From positions 1 through 14,492 of the forward strand of contig CAITOD010000195.1 of the NCBI GenBank assembly GCA_903893935.1: a DNA stretch of 14,492 nucleotides. The letters are read 5' to 3'. Numbering within the stretch: position 1 is the stretch's first letter; each line of letters starts with the position of its first letter. The DNA is from an uncultured Sphingomonadales bacterium (GTDB lineage: Bacteria > Pseudomonadota > Alphaproteobacteria > Sphingomonadales > Sphingomonadaceae). Both the position numbers and the translations under genes were made by a program. Of this stretch, positions 7,030 to 14,492 are shown one piece after another. Under the pieces are notes generated by a model. The model saw nothing but the letters and a program-made list of their open reading frames with translations, was not told the origin of the DNA and did not search any database.

Positions 7030-7037
7030 GGATGTCA
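7024..7037. promoter_or_regulatory. Palindrome at the P450 start codon
   Basis: TGACAT GG ATGTCA is a perfect 6+6 bp inverted repeat with a 2-bp centre. It includes the ATG assumed as the P450 start (7027-7029 read on the minus strand). It could be a regulator binding site or an mRNA hairpin masking the start, or simply chance. Confidence 0.25.
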
Positions 7038-7066
7038 GCAGCGCGAAAGGGGCAGCCTGCTCTCTG

Positions 7067-8233
7067 TCAAAGCGCGGCTTGCGTGCTTTCGATCCAGCCG
7101 CCGCCAACCACCCGCTCGCCATCGTACAGCACCGCCGCCTGGCCCGGCGCGACGCCCAGTTCGGGCTCGACAAAGCGGATCGCGGTGGCCGCCCCCTCGC
7201 CCAGCGGACCTTCGAGCACGACCGGCACCGGCCGCGCCAGCGAGCGCACTTTGGCGTGCAACAGCGCCCCTTCGGGCATGGGCCCGATACGGTTGGTTTC
7301 GCCAAGCTGCGCGCGTATCACCGCAAGCATTGCGCGCGGCCCGACGAGTACGCGGCGCTCCACCGGGTCGAGCGCCACGACGTAGAGCGGCTCGGCCTGC
7401 CCACCCACTTCGAGCCCGCGCCGCTGGCCGACGGTGTAGTGGATGATCCCCTTGTGGCGCCCGAGCACTTCACCGGTGGCGGCGTGGACAATCGCGCCCG
7501 GCACCAGGCCTTCGGGGCGGATCGCGCCGACCACGCGGGCATAGTTGCCATCGGGCACGAAGCAGATGTCCTGGCTGTCGGGCTTGTTGGCTACCGCAAG
7601 GTTCAGCGCGCCGGCCAGCGCGCGCACCGCGGGCTTGGGCAATCCGCCGAGCGGAAACCGCAGATAGGCGAGTTGCGCGTCGGTTGTCCCGTACAGGAAA
7701 TACGACTGGTCGCGCGCCGGATCGAGCGCGCGCTCGAGCGTAATCCGATCGCCATCGACGACACGCCGGACATAATGCCCTGTTGCCAGGCAATCGGCCC
7801 CCAGATCGCGCGCCATGCGCAGCAGGTCGGTGAATTTGGGCCCCATGTTGCAGCGGATGCACGGGATCGGCGTGCGCCCGGCGAGGTAGTCGTCGGCAAA
7901 GCGATCGACCACCGCGCTGCGAAAATCGGATTCGTGGTCGAACACATAATGCGCGAAGCCCAGCCGGTCGGCCACCGCGCGGGCATCGCGAATATCATCG
8001 CCCGCGCAGCATGCGCCTTTGCGCCCGGTCGCCGCACCATGATCATAGAGTTGCAGGGTCACGCCGATCACTTCGGCGCCGCTTTGCGCAGCGAGTGCTG
8101 CAACCACCGAACTGTCGACCCCGCCCGACATGGCCACGACAATGCGGCACTGACCGGCCGGCCGCGGCAAGTCGAACAGGCGTGCCGGATCGGCGGCCAG
8201 ATCGGCGGAAAACGGGGCAGAAGTCGCGCGCAT
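7067..8233 (-). CDS. mnmA: tRNA-specific 2-thiouridylase MnmA
   Basis: MnmA installs the 2-thio group on U34 of Lys, Glu and Gln tRNAs, using ATP and a sulfur-relay persulfide. The 388-residue product has the PP-loop [10 protein letters not shown] (34-43), [11 protein letters not shown] (75-85), the first catalytic Cys in PIPCIRCN (C128), TGHY (151-154), RDQSYFLYG (174-182) and the second catalytic Cys in [11 protein letters not shown] (C224). The C-terminal beta domains follow ([10 protein letters not shown] and later). The ATG at 8233 with GGGGTGG upstream is preferred over an in-frame ATG at 8269 that lacks a ribosome binding site; even so it carries a roughly 20-residue leader before [17 protein letters not shown]. 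It is divergent from the sciP unit and upstream of the P450 gene. Confidence 0.95.
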   Translation of the reverse strand: MRATSAPFSADLAADPARLFDLPRPAGQCRIVVAMSGGVDSSVVAALAAQSGAEVIGVTLQLYDHGAATGRKGACCAGDDIRDARAVADRLGFAHYVFDHESDFRSAVVDRFADDYLAGRTPIPCIRCNMGPKFTDLLRMARDLGADCLATGHYVRRVVDGDRITLERALDPARDQSYFLYGTTDAQLAYLRFPLGGLPKPAVRALAGALNLAVANKPDSQDICFVPDGNYARVVGAIRPEGLVPGAIVHAATGEVLGRHKGIIHYTVGQRRGLEVGGQAEPLYVVALDPVERRVLVGPRAMLAVIRAQLGETNRIGPMPEGALLHAKVRSLARPVPVVLEGPLGEGAATAIRFVEPELGVAPGQAAVLYDGERVVGGGWIESTQAAL

Positions 8234-8391
8234 CGCCACCCCATAAACCCAACGCGGCGCGAACGCCATGCAGATCGTTGTGGCCGGCGCGACGGCTACG
8301 GCGCGCTTCGAGGGATTGGCTTAATCAACCCTAACCCCGGGTAAAAGCCGCATTTACGCTCCCTTAGCGAGGTTCGGGGTAACAGCACGGC

Positions 8392-8739
8392 ATGGACATG
8401 GGCTTTTCCGATTCACGCTTGATCGTCGCCGACGAAAGCGGGCCAGAGCTCCGGCCGCTGGGCTGGGGCGAACTCTGCGCGCGGCTGACCGCCGCGCAAG
8501 ACTTGCGCCGCCACCAGTCGGGCCCGGCCAATCATGCGATGAGCGCGGCGCTGGCCTCGGCCGGCAGCTTTCACGCGCTCGCCGCACACATGCTTGATCA
8601 CCATGCAGGATCTCAACCGTTCGTTAACCGAACCTCTTCAGCCAATGGCAAAGGGCATGCAGGCACAACGCTGATCAGCCGCGAAACCCCGCTGATCGAG
8701 TGCACGACGCACCAAGCCAATGAGACCTGCGATGATTGA
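8392..8739 (+). CDS. Small conserved-looking protein upstream of sciP
   Basis: The 115-residue product starts MDMGFSDSRLIVADESGPEL, followed by RPLGWGELCARLTAAQDLRR. This leader segment looks like a conserved one I associate with small hypothetical proteins next to sciP in sphingomonads; I cannot verify this without a search. The middle is Ala/His-rich (SFHALAAHMLDHH) and the tail is polar (VNRTSSANGKG). There is no signal peptide, membrane segment or known catalytic motif. It overlaps the sciP start by 8 nt (8732-8739, ATGATTGA), suggesting translational coupling. The start is either ATG 8392 or ATG 8398; neither has a clear ribosome binding site. A candidate CtrA box for sciP lies inside its 3' half. 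A cell-cycle link is inferred from context only. Confidence 0.62.
   Translation: MDMGFSDSRLIVADESGPELRPLGWGELCARLTAAQDLRRHQSGPANHAMSAALASAGSFHALAAHMLDHHAGSQPFVNRTSSANGKGHAGTTLISRETPLIECTTHQANETCDD
8613..8628 (+). promoter_or_regulatory. Candidate CtrA-binding site upstream of sciP
   Basis: TCAA-N7-TTAAC at 8613-8628 matches the alphaproteobacterial CtrA consensus TTAA-N7-TTAAC at 8 of 9 defined positions. It lies about 104 bp before the sciP ATG, within the upstream small gene. In Caulobacter sciP is transcriptionally activated by CtrA, so the location makes biological sense. Confidence 0.5.
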
Positions 8740-9031
8740 AAACCAGAAAATCAGGCCAGCCCAGGTGATCGGGCCCTTGGGCGAGCCGCTGACGGTCGAC
8801 AGCCTGCCGCCGCCGAGCACCACGCGCTGGGTCGTGCGCCGCAAGGCCGAAGTGGTCGCTGCCGTGAACGGCGGACTGCTGTCGATCGACGAAGTGTGCG
8901 AGCGGTATAACCTGACGCTCGAAGAATTCGCCTCGTGGCAACGCGCGGTGGATCGTTCGGGCATGCAGGGGCTGCGTGTGACGCGCATCCAGCACTACCG
9001 CGAACTCTACGAGCGCCAGCAGAAATACTGA
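8732..9031 (+). CDS. sciP: SciP, CtrA inhibitory protein (DUF1153)
   Basis: SciP is a small helix-turn-helix protein that, in Caulobacter, binds CtrA and blocks its recruitment of RNA polymerase at cell-cycle promoters. The 99-residue product has the DUF1153 hallmarks: VIGPLGEPLT (12-21), LPPP (25-28), RWVVRRKAEVVAAVNGGLLS (32-51), the HTH-like EVCERYNLTLEEFASWQ (54-70) and GLRVTRIQHYR (80-90). Caulobacter SciP is 93 residues. I prefer the ATG at 8732 (GAGA ribosome binding site 7 nt upstream, overlapping the previous stop) over the ATG at 8720, which has none. It is followed by two hairpins, the second a strong terminator. Family assignment is firm; function is inherited from the Caulobacter homologue. 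Confidence 0.92.
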   Translation: MIENQKIRPAQVIGPLGEPLTVDSLPPPSTTRWVVRRKAEVVAAVNGGLLSIDEVCERYNLTLEEFASWQRAVDRSGMQGLRVTRIQHYRELYERQQKY

Positions 9032-9059
9032 GCCGGGATAAATACCGGGCAGCCCTGGC

Positions 9060-9078
9060 CCGGGTCGCCGCGACCCGG
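9060..9078 (+). other. GC-rich hairpin after sciP
   Basis: CCGGGTCG (9060-9067) and CGACCCGG (9071-9078) form a perfect 8-bp stem with a 3-nt loop, 28 bp after the sciP stop. No T-run follows. It probably protects the 3' end or assists termination ahead of the true terminator at 9109-9141. Confidence 0.45.
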
Positions 9079-9108
9079 CCAATGCCTGCCAGAGCCAAAG
9101 CATCAGGT

Positions 9109-9141
9109 GCCGTCGGTCGTCTGCGACCGGCGGCCCTTTTT
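9109..9141 (+). terminator. Rho-independent terminator of the sciP unit
   Basis: An 11-bp stem (9109-9119 with 9124-9134, one G-T wobble) closes a TCTG loop and is followed by CC and five T (9137-9141). Orientation and position, about 80 nt after the sciP stop, fit termination of the plus-strand small gene-sciP transcript. Confidence 0.85.
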
Positions 9142-9354
9142 GCCATCGGCGGTGCCGCGCATGCACCAATTGCCGCCAGTCTGGCGCGAAGTCATTCGTA
9201 GAGCGCGAATTGCAACTTGTCGGTTCGCTCTCTATCAACGATCCAGAGCTGTTACCGCCGGCTACGGCTTGCGTTCCCGCAGCCCGCGCGCCACACCGTA
9301 GCGTGCCGGGCCGCTTGAGCGGGCGGCAGAATTGGGATTTTGCTGTTGGATTCG
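9142..9354 (+). promoter_or_regulatory. Non-coding region upstream of the RND operon
   Basis: Together with the sciP 3' hairpins this makes a 323-bp gap without a gene (9032-9354). A possible promoter is TTGCAA (9209-9214), 17 nt, TATCAA (9232-9237), each 4/6 to consensus. I see no adjacent regulator gene and no clear palindromic operator. Confidence 0.35.
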
Positions 9355-10578
9355 ATGACGACCAGATCAGAGCGCGCACAGTCCGGCGAAGAATCCGCGC
9401 CGGCCGCGGCCACGCCGAGCCAGGCACCGTATGTGACAGAGACCGAAGCGCCGGCCTCCGGCCCGTCGCGCACGCTGCTCGTGGTCGGGCTCGGCGCGGT
9501 GCTGCTGCTGGCGCTCGGCTGGATCGGGATCAACCGGTGGCTGGCCCCGCCGGCGGCACCAAACGGCGACAGCAACGCGCAAACGGTGACCGTGATCGTT
9601 CCGGGGCAAGTCACGGTCCAGGGCACGGTCACCACCAGCGGGGTGATCGCGGCCAAGCGCGATTTGCCGGTGGGGATCGCCGGCGAAGGCGGCCGCGTGG
9701 TCGATGTGCGCGTCGATGCCGGCAGCTGGGTTAACCAGGGCCAGGTGCTGGCGGTGGTCGACCGCTCCGTGCAGACGCAGGAAATCGCCAGCCAGGCCGC
9801 CACGGTCGAAGTGCAGGAAGCCAATGCGCGGCTGGCGCAAAGCAAGCTCGACCGTTCGCTCAAACTGGTGGCGAGCGGGTTCATTTCCAACGCCGATATC
9901 GAACAGCTGACCGCGTCGCGCGATGCCGCAGTGGCGCAAGTGCGCGTCGCGCGCGCAGCGCTGGCCCAATTGCGCGCGAGTGCCGCGCGGCTCGATGTCG
10001 TGGCGCCGGCGGCCGGGCTGGTGCTGACACGCCAGGTCGAACCCGGCCAGATTGTGAGTCCCGGCAGCGGCACGCTGTTTCGCATCGCGCGCGATGGCGA
10101 GCTCGAAATGCAGGCGCGGCTGTCGGAAAGCAATCTGGCGCGCATGGCGGTGGGCGACCCGGCGGATGTCGTTCCGGTGGGCACCACACGGCATTTTACG
10201 GGCCATGTCTGGCAATTGGCGCCGGTCATCGATCCGTCCTCGCGGCAGGGCGTGGCGCGGATCGCGCTGCCGTTCGACAAGGCGCTGCGCCCTGGCGGGT
10301 TTGCCACGGCCACGCTGCGCTCGGGCATTACCACTGCGCCGGTGCTGCCCGAATCGGCGATCCTGTCCGACGCCAATGGCGCCTTTGTCTATGTGGCGGG
10401 CGCCGGCGATAAAGTCGAACGCCGCGCGATTGCGACCGGCGATGTCACGCCCGCCGGGATTGCGGTGCTCAAGGGGCTGACCGGCCGCGAACGGATCGTG
10501 CTGCGCGCGGGCGGGTTCCTCAACCCCGGCGACAAGATCAAGCCGGTGCGCGACACCGGCAGCGCGCCGGCGCAGTGA
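9355..10578 (+). CDS. RND efflux pump periplasmic adaptor subunit (membrane fusion protein)
   Basis: Adaptor proteins bridge the inner-membrane RND permease to an outer-membrane channel. The 407-residue product has a polar N-terminus, one membrane anchor (TLLVVGLGAVLLLALGWIGI, residues 40-59) and no lipobox. The first half of the lipoyl/barrel-sandwich domain reads GRVVDVRVDAGSWVNQGQVL, followed by a short alpha-hairpin (EIASQAATVEVQEANARLAQ onward). The second lipoyl half is APAAGLVLTRQVEPGQIVSP, followed by the beta-barrel (MQARLSESNLARMAVGDPAD) and the membrane-proximal domain. The ATG at 9355 has GGA 4 nt upstream; an in-frame TTG at 9340 is an alternative start. The permease gene begins 13 bp downstream, so they form an operon. 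Confidence 0.92.
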   Translation: MTTRSERAQSGEESAPAAATPSQAPYVTETEAPASGPSRTLLVVGLGAVLLLALGWIGINRWLAPPAAPNGDSNAQTVTVIVPGQVTVQGTVTTSGVIAAKRDLPVGIAGEGGRVVDVRVDAGSWVNQGQVLAVVDRSVQTQEIASQAATVEVQEANARLAQSKLDRSLKLVASGFISNADIEQLTASRDAAVAQVRVARAALAQLRASAARLDVVAPAAGLVLTRQVEPGQIVSPGSGTLFRIARDGELEMQARLSESNLARMAVGDPADVVPVGTTRHFTGHVWQLAPVIDPSSRQGVARIALPFDKALRPGGFATATLRSGITTAPVLPESAILSDANGAFVYVAGAGDKVERRAIATGDVTPAGIAVLKGLTGRERIVLRAGGFLNPGDKIKPVRDTGSAPAQ

Positions 10579-10591
10579 CGCAGGCAAGCGC

Positions 10592-13500
10592 ATGAATTTC
10601 CGCAATCTCTCGGCCTGGTCGATCCGCAACCCGGTGGTGCCGATCGTGCTGTTCCTCGGGCTGACCGTGGTCGGCGTGTTCGCGTTTCTGGCGATGAAAG
10701 TGCAGGACCAGCCCGATATCGAATTTCCGCTGGTGATCGTGTCGATTTCGCAGCCGGGCGCGGCCCCGACCGAAATCGAAAACCAGATCACCCAGAAAAC
10801 CGAAGCCAGTCTGCGCTCGATCGCCGGGGTCGACACGATCACCTCGACCGCCGAGGAAGGGCAAAGCACCACGCAAGTGCAGTTCAAGATCGGGCAGGAC
10901 ATCAACGCCGCGGTCAACGAGGTCAAAAACGCGATCGACCGCGTGCGCGGCGAATTGCCCGAAGGCATTCTCGAACCGCAAGTGTTCAAGGCCGAAACTT
11001 CGTCGCAGCCGATCGCCTATTTCGCGGTCGCCGCCGACGACATGACGATCGAGCAGCTGTCGTGGTTTATCGATGACACGGTGACAAAGCGGCTGCTGGC
11101 GATCCCCGGCATGGCCGAAGTCAAGCGACAGGGCGGGGTCGATCGCGAAATTACCGTCACGCTCGATCCGGCGCGGATGATCGCGCAAGGGATCACCGCG
11201 ACGCAGATCAACGCCGCGCTGCGCCAGGTCAATATCAACGCCGCCGGCGGCAAAGCCGAAGTGGCCGGATCGCGCCAGTCGGTGCGCGTGCTCGGCAATG
11301 CGCGCACGGCCTTCGATCTCTCGCAAGTCGAAGTCGGGCTGGCGATGGGGCATGCGGTGCGGCTGGCCGATGTCGCCGACGTGCGCGACGGCTTCAGCGA
11401 AGTAACCTCGCTTTCGAAATTCCACGGCAAGCCGGTGGTTACGTTCAGCATCGCCCGTGCGCGCGGCGAATCCGATGTCTCGGTTTACGACGCCGCGGTG
11501 GCGGAGCTTGGCAAGCTTGAAAAAGACCAGGGCAACCGCGTTCACTTCACCAACTTGTTCAATTCGGTCGACAACACGCGCCAGCAATACCACACGTCGA
11601 TGGCGGCGATGGTCGAAGGCGCGCTGCTCGCGGTGGTGGTGGTGTTTCTGTTCCTGCGCGACTGGCGCGCCACGATCGTCTCGGCGCTCGCCATTCCGCT
11701 GTCATCGATCCCCACTTTCTGGGTGATGAGCCTGATGGGCTTTACGCTCAACACGATGTCGCTGCTGGCACTCGGGCTGGTGGCGGGGGTGCTGGTGGAT
11801 GACGCGATCGTCGAGATCGAAAACATCGTCCGGCATATCAACATGGGCAAGACGCCGTATCAGGCGGCGATCGATGCGGCCGATGAAATCGGGCTGGCGG
11901 TTGTCGCAACGACGTTTTCGATCGTCGCGGTGTTCCTGCCGGTGGCGCTGATGCCCGGGGTATCGGGGCAGTTCTTCAAGAACTTCGGTCTTACCGTGGT
12001 GGTTGCGGTGCTGTTCTCGCTGCTGGTTGCACGCATGATCACGCCGATGGTTGCGGCCTATTTCCTGACCGCGCGCGGCGAGCGTGAACACGGCGGCGGG
12101 GTGTGGATGGATCGCTATATGGCGGTGCTGCACTGGTCGATCGATACCAGCAAAGCCGCTGCGCGCCGCGCCGCGCTGGTCGCGCGGCCCGCCGCCTGGT
12201 GGTATCCGCTGGTGCCGCTCGCCATCGTGCTGGCCGGGCTTACCGGCTTTTTCGCTGCGTTTGGCGCGATTTACCAGCCGCTGTCGCTGCTGTCGGTGCC
12301 GGGGGTGGTGCCGCCAATCGCCGCGCTCGCCGGCGGAACTTTTGCCGGCCTGCTGGTGATCGTGGCGGGAAGCGCTGTGGCGCGGCTTGGCGGCGGCGCG
12401 TTTGCGCTCTGGCTCGACTGGATCGGCCAGCGCCTGCGCGCACGCATGTTCGATCACCGGGTATGGATGATGGGCATCGGTCTTGCGGCGCTGTTGCTGA
12501 CATTCGTGCTGATGTCGGCGATGCCGACGCAGTTTTTCCCCGATACCGACGTCGATTCGAGCGAAGTGGTGATCGAAATGGTGCCGGGCACCACGATCCG
12601 GCAAACCGAGGCCAAGGCCGATGCCGTGCTGGCGCTGATCGAACACCAGCAGGAAGTCCGCGTCGCGCTCGAATCGATCAGCGAGGGCAGTGCGCATATC
12701 TACCTCCAACTGCGCCACGATCGCCATCGCAGTTCGGTGCGTTTCGAGCGCGACAACACTCCGCTGCTGCAAAAAGTGCCCGACGCGCGCGTGAGTTTTG
12801 CCAACCAGAACGGGCCGGGGCCAGGCAGCGGGTCGGGCCGCGCGATCAGCGTGATGCTCGCCGGGTCCGATCCCGAGCTGCTGCAACGCACCGCGCAAAC
12901 GCTGGTCGAACAGATGAACGGGCTGAAGGAAGTGGTCGCCCCGCGGATCAGCGCCGATTTGCGCCGACCCGAAATCCTGATCACCCCGCGCTTCGATCTG
13001 GCGGCGTCGCTGGGCGTGACCACGCAAACGCTCAGCCAGGTGATCCGCATTGCGACGCAGGGCGAAATCAACCAGAACAGCGCCAAGTTCTCGCTGTCCG
13101 ACCGCCAGGTGCCGATCCGCGTCAAGCTGCCGGCGGATGCGCGGCGCGACATGACCACGCTGGAAAATCTGCCGGTGCCAACCGTCACCGGCGATTCGGT
13201 GCCGCTGTCGCGCGTCGCCACGATCGGCTTCGGCTCGGGCCCGACCACGATCCAGCGCTATAACCAGAGCCGCCGCGTGTTCGTCGGCGCCGACTTGCCG
13301 CCCAATCTGCCCAAAGGTGTCGCCACCGCCGCGATCAGCCGCCTGCCGATCATGCAGCATCTGCCCGATGGCGTGTCGAACAACGCGGCGGGCGAAGAGC
13401 GCTTCCAGGCCGAACTGGTCAGCAATTTCGGCGCTGCGCTGGGCACCGGGGTGCTGCTGGTGTTTTCGGTGCTGGTGCTGCTCTATCACCGCTTCATTTC

Positions 13501-13990
13501 GCCGCTGGTCAACATGGGCTCGCTGTTCCTCGCGCCGCTGGGCGGGCTGCTGCTGCTGCTGATCACGGGCAACACGATTTCGCTGTCGGTGTTCATCGGC
13601 ATCCTGATGCTGTTCGGGATTGTCGCCAAGAATTCGATTCTGCTGATCGACTTTGCGATCGATGAAATGACCGCGGGCCAGCCCAAACACGCCGCGATCA
13701 TCGAAGCCGGGCACAAACGCGCGCAGCCGATCGTGATGACCACGGTGGCAATGGTCGCCGGCATGGTGCCGACCGCGCTCGCGCTGGGCGGCGATGGTGG
13801 CTGGCGCGCGCCGATGGGGATCGTGGTGATCGGCGGGCTGACGGTGTCGACGCTGCTGACGCTGCTGATCGTGCCCGCCGGGTTCAGCCTCGCCGACGGC
13901 ATGGAAAAGCGGCTGGGGCCCTGGCTCGCGCGCCGTCTCCTGTCGCACGGTGGCAAGGCCGCGCAGCCCAGCCTGCACCCGGCGGAGTGA
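10592..13990 (+). CDS. RND multidrug efflux permease (AcrB/HAE1-like) with extra central membrane insertion
   Basis: This is a proton-driven inner-membrane efflux permease working as a trimer with the adaptor. The 1132-residue product starts MNFRNLSAWSIRNPVV (TM1). It has the TM4 proton-relay pair D403/D404 in LVAGVLVDDAIVEIEN and the TM10 lysine K1013 in FGIVAKNSILLIDF, equivalent to AcrB D407/D408/K940. Two large periplasmic loops follow TM1 and TM7. Usual length is about 1030-1060. The surplus lies between TM6 and TM7 (about residues 525-617), which contains two further hydrophobic stretches (about 539-565 and 568-605). A weak AGG ribosome binding site precedes the ATG. No outer-membrane channel gene is in view, so a TolC-type partner must be elsewhere. 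The substrate is unknown. The stop overlaps the DUF445 GTG start (GTGA). Confidence 0.94.
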   Translation: MNFRNLSAWSIRNPVVPIVLFLGLTVVGVFAFLAMKVQDQPDIEFPLVIVSISQPGAAPTEIENQITQKTEASLRSIAGVDTITSTAEEGQSTTQVQFKIGQDINAAVNEVKNAIDRVRGELPEGILEPQVFKAETSSQPIAYFAVAADDMTIEQLSWFIDDTVTKRLLAIPGMAEVKRQGGVDREITVTLDPARMIAQGITATQINAALRQVNINAAGGKAEVAGSRQSVRVLGNARTAFDLSQVEVGLAMGHAVRLADVADVRDGFSEVTSLSKFHGKPVVTFSIARARGESDVSVYDAAVAELGKLEKDQGNRVHFTNLFNSVDNTRQQYHTSMAAMVEGALLAVVVVFLFLRDWRATIVSALAIPLSSIPTFWVMSLMGFTLNTMSLLALGLVAGVLVDDAIVEIENIVRHINMGKTPYQAAIDAADEIGLAVVATTFSIVAVFLPVALMPGVSGQFFKNFGLTVVVAVLFSLLVARMITPMVAAYFLTARGEREHGGGVWMDRYMAVLHWSIDTSKAAARRAALVARPAAWWYPLVPLAIVLAGLTGFFAAFGAIYQPLSLLSVPGVVPPIAALAGGTFAGLLVIVAGSAVARLGGGAFALWLDWIGQRLRARMFDHRVWMMGIGLAALLLTFVLMSAMPTQFFPDTDVDSSEVVIEMVPGTTIRQTEAKADAVLALIEHQQEVRVALESISEGSAHIYLQLRHDRHRSSVRFERDNTPLLQKVPDARVSFANQNGPGPGSGSGRAISVMLAGSDPELLQRTAQTLVEQMNGLKEVVAPRISADLRRPEILITPRFDLAASLGVTTQTLSQVIRIATQGEINQNSAKFSLSDRQVPIRVKLPADARRDMTTLENLPVPTVTGDSVPLSRVATIGFGSGPTTIQRYNQSRRVFVGADLPPNLPKGVATAAISRLPIMQHLPDGVSNNAAGEERFQAELVSNFGAALGTGVLLVFSVLVLLYHRFISPLVNMGSLFLAPLGGLLLLLITGNTISLSVFIGILMLFGIVAKNSILLIDFAIDEMTAGQPKHAAIIEAGHKRAQPIVMTTVAMVAGMVPTALALGGDGGWRAPMGIVVIGGLTVSTLLTLLIVPAGFSLADGMEKRLGPWLARRLLSHGGKAAQPSLHPAE

Positions 13991-14492
13991 CGCGCGCGCG
14001 GCGCCATCCGGCAGCGCTGTTTCCGGCCACGCTGTTTTTGGCCGATCCGGGACGGCGCATGCGACTGGTCGCGACCGGACTGCTGCTGTTCATGGCGGTG
14101 CTGTTCGTGCTGGCGCATCATTTCGCCGCGTACCAGCCCGGCTGGGGCTATGTCGCGGCCTTCGCCGAGGCGGCGATGGTCGGCGGGCTCGCCGACTGGT
14201 TTGCCGTCACCGCGCTGTTCCGCCATCCGCTCGGGCTGCCGATCCCGCACACCGCGATCATCCCGGTCAACAAGGATCGTATCGCCGATGCAATGGCTGC
14301 GTTCCTGCGCGCCAATTTCCTCACCCCGCAAGTGGTCGCGCGCCGGCTGTACCGGCTCGACGCGGCGGGCCTGCTGGGCGATTATCTGACCGATCCGGCG
14401 CGCGGCACCGGCCCGATCGGCACCAGCGTGTCGAGCCTTGTGGCCGAATTGCTCGAAACGTTCGATCCCGACAAGATCGGCCGCCCGGCCAA
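13987..14492 (+). CDS. DUF445 family membrane protein (YjiN-like), 3' end beyond window
   Basis: The open frame runs off the window after about 168 codons. It shows a hydrophobic helix (LVATGLLLFMAVLFVLAHHF) and then the DUF445 hallmark GGLADWFAVTALFRHPLG (from residue 66), followed by IPHTAIIPVNKDRIADAMA. DUF445 proteins, including E. coli YjiN, are membrane-anchored proteins of unknown function, usually about 400 residues. The GTG at 13987 overlaps the permease stop (GTGA), pointing to coupled translation; an ATG at 14059 (residue 25) is an alternative start just before the first helix. Co-transcription with an efflux pump is suggestive but not evidence of a shared role. Confidence 0.87.
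   Translation, partial: MTRARRHPAALFPATLFLADPGRRMRLVATGLLLFMAVLFVLAHHFAAYQPGWGYVAAFAEAAMVGGLADWFAVTALFRHPLGLPIPHTAIIPVNKDRIADAMAAFLRANFLTPQVVARRLYRLDAAGLLGDYLTDPARGTGPIGTSVSSLVAELLETFDPDKIGRPA

Noticed and set aside
8321..8336. CtrA site in the mnmA-small gene divergent region
   Set aside because: TTAA and CTAACC half-sites are present but spaced by 6, not 7, and the second is imperfect; weaker than the site at 8613.
6896..8344. Plus-strand open frame opposite mnmA
   Set aside because: It has no motifs and spans two genes on the other strand; mnmA catalytic motifs are intact on the minus strand.
11702..13978. Very long minus-strand open frame (758 codons) opposite the RND permease
   Set aside because: The product is an Arg/Gln/His/Asp-rich low-complexity translation typical of the antisense of a GC-rich gene; the plus strand is an unambiguous RND permease.

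Overview
The window is GC-rich, densely packed alphaproteobacterial chromosome, most likely from the order Sphingomonadales (a Novosphingobium- or Sphingomonas-like genome; genus not resolved). This rests on the product types (SciP/DUF1153, a DnaA with the Walker A form STGQGKTH, a DapB with the QTGNTSLGV motif), on the rpsT-dnaA neighbourhood, and on a probable GANTC/CtrA cell-cycle vocabulary in the non-coding DNA. I see no tRNA, rRNA, CRISPR array, transposase or phage gene.

Layout. Positions 1-722 (minus) hold dapB of lysine/peptidoglycan precursor synthesis, cut by the window edge within its last few codons. A class III sirtuin deacylase is divergent from it (831-1544, plus) and runs stop-to-stop into a MoeB/ThiF/HesA-type E1-like adenylyltransferase (1541-2302, minus). 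Upstream of that, on the same strand, a small predicted secreted protein (2443-2841) is bracketed by two inverted copies of a 37-bp palindromic repeat. Next comes dnaA (3021-4549, minus), which carries a one-base deletion in a C homopolymer and is split into two frames. A 497-base non-coding stretch follows, with a GANTC cluster, a CtrA-like box and the rpsT terminator, then rpsT (5047-5307, minus).

A cytochrome P450 (5524-7029) and mnmA (7067-8233) lie in tandem on the minus strand, 37 bases apart. Divergent from mnmA is a two-gene plus-strand unit: a small conserved-looking protein (8392-8739) overlapping sciP (8732-9031), which ends at a strong intrinsic terminator. A second plus-strand unit encodes an RND efflux pump, with periplasmic adaptor (9355-10578) and inner-membrane permease (10592-13990). 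It continues by a GTGA overlap into a DUF445 membrane protein (13987 to the window end, truncated).

How it fits together. The most coherent theme is cell-cycle control. dnaA and sciP lie about 4 kb apart. Upstream of sciP is a near-consensus CtrA site, and upstream of dnaA are clustered CcrM-type GANTC sites and a weaker CtrA-like site, which suggests wiring comparable to the Caulobacter DnaA/CcrM/CtrA/SciP circuit. The remaining genes are ordinary metabolism, tRNA modification and efflux. I do not see a wholly new multi-gene system. The items most worth a second look are the dnaA frameshift, the paired palindromic repeats around the secreted-protein gene, the cell-cycle sites, and an RND permease with an extra hydrophobic insertion between its two halves.
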